NCBI GenBank assembly: GCA_002943765.1
Contig: PQWQ01000034.1
Coordinates: 1 to 64,000 of the forward strand
Origin: Psoroptes ovis
Lineage: Eukaryota; Arthropoda; Arachnida; Sarcoptiformes; Psoroptidae
Length of the DNA: 64,000 nucleotides
Reading direction: 5' to 3'
The notes beneath the pieces were generated by a model. The model did no database searches, was not told where the DNA came from, and saw only the letters and a list, made by a program, of their open reading frames with translations. The stretch's first letter is position 1. Each line of letters opens with the position of its first letter. Shown piece after piece: positions 61,418 through 64,000 of the stretch. The position numbers and the translations under genes are program-made.

Positions 61418-62374
61418 ATGAATATGGCTCAAATTACGACGATCATCATTTTCATGTTGGTCATTTGTTCGATAGTAATCGAATCAACAGTGGTGTATAC
61501 TAAATATTCAAATATATGTGGTCAAAATATAACACTATCCGAAACAAATATTGTGCTGAAAATTGATTTTGTTAATCATGAAAAAGAACCAATCATTTTG
61601 AATAAATGTACAACATTCGTCGAATGGATTGGTTCATCCGATTTCCGTCTAATTCCTAAAGTTGTTATGATCAATCCACATCAATCGAATCATTCAAATG
61701 AAACAATAAAAAACAATGAAAACATTGTTCTGGATATAATTGAAACACCAGGAAAATTGTTTCAATTAAACATTTATGGTTCGAAAGAATTTTATTTAGC
61801 TATGATACCTGCTAATGGTAAATGATCGAATAGTGATTCGAATGTATAAATTTAAAGTAATTAATTTTTAAATTATTATCATTAAATTAGTATTGAATGA
61901 TATAAGCGATACTTGTCCAGATAATTATTTATATTGTGGAGCGAAATATTGTATTGATCGTGAATTAGTTTGCGATGGTACCATTCATTGCTATCCGGCG
62001 AATTTGATTTGTAATGATAAAAGTATGTGCTGAGTTCTTTTTCAATGAATTATTCAATATTGTTTTTTTGCATAGGTCCATCTGAACAATTCATTGTACT
62101 TTCATTTGTTGGCATCGTATCATCTTGTCTGTTTGTTTCTTTATTATTATTCTTGTTAATTCTGTACAAGATTCGTAGAATTAATTGCAAAAATAATGAC
62201 AATAGTTTATTGATCGGTGATCAAACAATTTCGAAACGAAAATTATATGGTACAGTGAATGGTGATAGTTTTGAATATTTACATTCATCTGATCATCAAC
62301 CATTGTCAAAAGCATTGTTTTATCAAAATATTAAACATTATAATCAAACAATAATGAACGCTGAAATTAAATGA
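61418..62374 (+). CDS. Single-pass membrane protein with LDL-receptor class A domain, otherwise unrecognised
   Basis: Exons 61418-61817, 61891-62022 and 62076-62374 give 276 residues. A signal peptide (TTIIIFMLVICSIVIES) is followed by about 110 residues with two Cys (ICGQ, NKCTT), an NHS/NET glycosylation-type pattern and a beta-rich look that could be CUB-like, though the fold is not established. Exon 2 encodes the LDLa module with its six Cys (TCPDN, YLYCG, KYCID, LVCDG, IHCY, LIC). The usual acidic calcium-binding tail (DCxDGSDE) is replaced by HCYPANLIC, so calcium binding is doubtful. A membrane helix follows (IVLSFVGIVSSCLFVSLLLF), with a cytoplasmic tail of about 65 residues holding YGTVNG and YLHSSDHQP. 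The function is unknown. Its stop lies 49 bp from the FBXO47 stop. Confidence 0.8.
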
Positions 62375-62423
62375 ATTATATCTATTTCGATTAATAATAA
62401 TGATGATGAGTATCGATTAAATT

Positions 62424-63983
62424 TCAATTATGATTTTCGTAGAATTTTATGAGTATAATTTTCATTAATTCTAATTGTGAATCGATTATATCACATATTT
62501 CATATATTTCTATTTGTTGATCATCATCGGTTATCATTTCAGCATCGAAAAATGCTGCAGAAAAAGCCGTCGGCAATAATTGAATCAATTCCGTACCATT
62601 TTCATTCACTAATACATCAATCATTTTTGCTATTGGTGCCAAATCTTTTGATGTTTTGAATGTGACCACGTTTAAATGACATAATTGTGTGGCTACTTCA
62701 TTAACATGACCATCTATGAGGATGAATTATTAATTTTTTGGTTCAAAGTTAATTCAAAATTTCATACCTTTAATTTTTTTATTGAAAAATGCCAATGTTA
62801 TTTCGAATCCAGCATAGTATAACAATTCGGATACATTCATCGAAGTCCATTTGGTCGGTGTCATCACAATACGATCAACTAAATCGATTAAAACTTTCAA
62901 AAAATTGGATTAATATTGAAAAATTCTTAAAAATATGAATTTCTTATACTCACAATCTTTTGTATAGGAAAATTCATCACATTTGATATATAAGAAATAT
63001 ATTGTCAATCCCAGATCTTCGAAACTTTTTTGAGAAAAATTCGAATCAGTTAAATCCCACCAAGCAATATATGGCAATGATAAATTATTGATATTATCAA
63101 ATGATACTAATGGTCCAAAAATGACTATAAATAATCTTGCAATTTCAGTCAACGTATAGATATTGATTGTTTTCACTAACCAAATGATTTTTTCTTTCAA
63201 ATTATTCAGGGAATCATATGGATGTGCGAAAATCATTCGGAAAAAATTCCGTGTCAATAATTCTTGTTTTTGTTTAGATCCAAGTGCATGATTTAGAATT
63301 TTTTCAATTTGTAAATCGATCATACAAATATCTTTAAGTTTCATGAACATTTTTTCACATTCAAAATCACGCCAACCTTTCATGAATGTATTCATTAATT
63401 TTGAATAACATTTTATTATGAATTTGAATGATAAATAATTATGTTCATTCAATAATTGTATCGATGGAATGCCATAAGTTGTATCCATAATATGTACAAA
63501 CATATCAATACGATCATGTGTACGAAATAGAAATGTTGATCGTTTCAATAGTAGACCAATGTTTGCGAATAATTTCTGTGTTTCATACACGAATTTCGTA
63601 TCATAAATATTTGCCGTATTTAATTGTTGTAATTCATCGTTTTTAAACAAATGATTATTATGACAATTTTGTTCTAAAATGAAAAATTGAATAATAAAAT
63701 TTCTCATCTTTGAATTGGTCATCGTCATACGACTTAATTCTTCTGGTGATAAAAAATTGAAAATTTTCATTACGATTTCACCAGGTAATCGATCAAAATA
63801 ACCATTTTGTTCATAATCATTTTCATAATTATTATCATTATCTTTGATACCAGTATAATATTGTAGATCATATCGTAACATTATATTATTATTATTATTT
63901 TCATCACGATTATTATTGTTCACATCAATCAATTTTTGTCGTTTATTATTTTTTGATATTTCCATTATCATTGTTTTGTTCAT
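62424..63983 (-). CDS. FBXO47: F-box only protein 47
   Basis: Exons 63983-62954, 62893-62768 and 62713-62424 give 481 residues. An Asn-rich N terminus is followed by an F-box at about 63-100 (FDRLPGEIVMKIFNFLSPEEL). The rest matches FBXO47: IGLLLKRSTFL (human LGLLFKRCTLL), KGWRDFECEKMF (GWDELECHRVF), EIARLFIVIFGPLVS (QARLLYIIFGPVS), and across the splice DLVDRIVMTPTKW (SLVDELSVVPREW). F-box proteins are substrate adaptors of SCF ubiquitin ligases. FBXO47 is known in vertebrates and nematodes for roles in meiotic chromosome synapsis and telomere handling. The first ATG used is at 63983, with no upstream sequence to test beyond 64000. Confidence 0.88.
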
Positions 63984-64000
63984 TATCCAAAATTCAAATG

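Overview
The window reads as nuclear DNA of a small-genome arthropod, most likely an astigmatid mite of the Dermatophagoides/Sarcoptes kind. That is an inference from five things: strong AT richness, mostly short introns (about 55-170 bp), long Asn/Gln/His/Asp runs from AAT/CAA/CAT/GAT repeats, close gene packing, and metazoan gene families throughout. I read 19 protein-coding genes and worked out their splicing by eye from GT/AG (once GC/AG) sites, reading phase and family motifs. No rRNA, tRNA or CRISPR array was recognised.

Layout. 1-470 is a 44-bp satellite. 694-18248 (minus) is one giant ABCA transporter of about 5,146 residues with a 13.4-kb exon. 18249-21985 holds no gene, only MITEs. 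Next come THOC1 (minus, with an apparent 1-bp frame break), a tetraspanin (plus), SAP30BP (minus), a cytochrome P450 (plus), a Gal-3-O-sulfotransferase-like gene (minus), a repeat-bearing gap, METTL6 (minus), an intact mariner transposase ORF with a mutated catalytic Asp (plus), DDRGK1 (minus), ATAT1 (plus), INTS8 (minus), a neurensin-like gene (plus), two tandem LANCL genes (minus) and a PLEKHA-type PH protein (minus). A 5.1-kb gap precedes Pox neuro (plus), followed by SIRT4 (minus), MMAB (plus), PSMA7 (plus), an LDLa-domain membrane protein (plus) and FBXO47 (minus).

The genes are mostly unrelated housekeeping functions: mRNA export (THOC1), snRNA processing (INTS8), tRNA m3C (METTL6), ufmylation (DDRGK1), tubulin acetylation (ATAT1), the proteasome (PSMA7) and mitochondrial metabolism (SIRT4, MMAB). 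There is no sign of an operon-like system. Neighbours are often head-to-head or tail-to-tail with very short spacers, so shared promoters and overlapping 3' UTRs are likely.

Two MITE families are scattered between genes and in introns. One is about 80 bp with 28-bp mariner-type inverted repeats and TA target duplications (7 copies). The other is a 145-175 bp foldback ending in TTACAGGGTTTCAA (7 copies). The most interesting combination is the intact but catalytically altered mariner transposase, with no inverted repeats of its own, lying among seven short mariner-type elements it might still bind. The giant ABCA, the THOC1 frame break and the shortened Pox neuro paired domain are the other leads.
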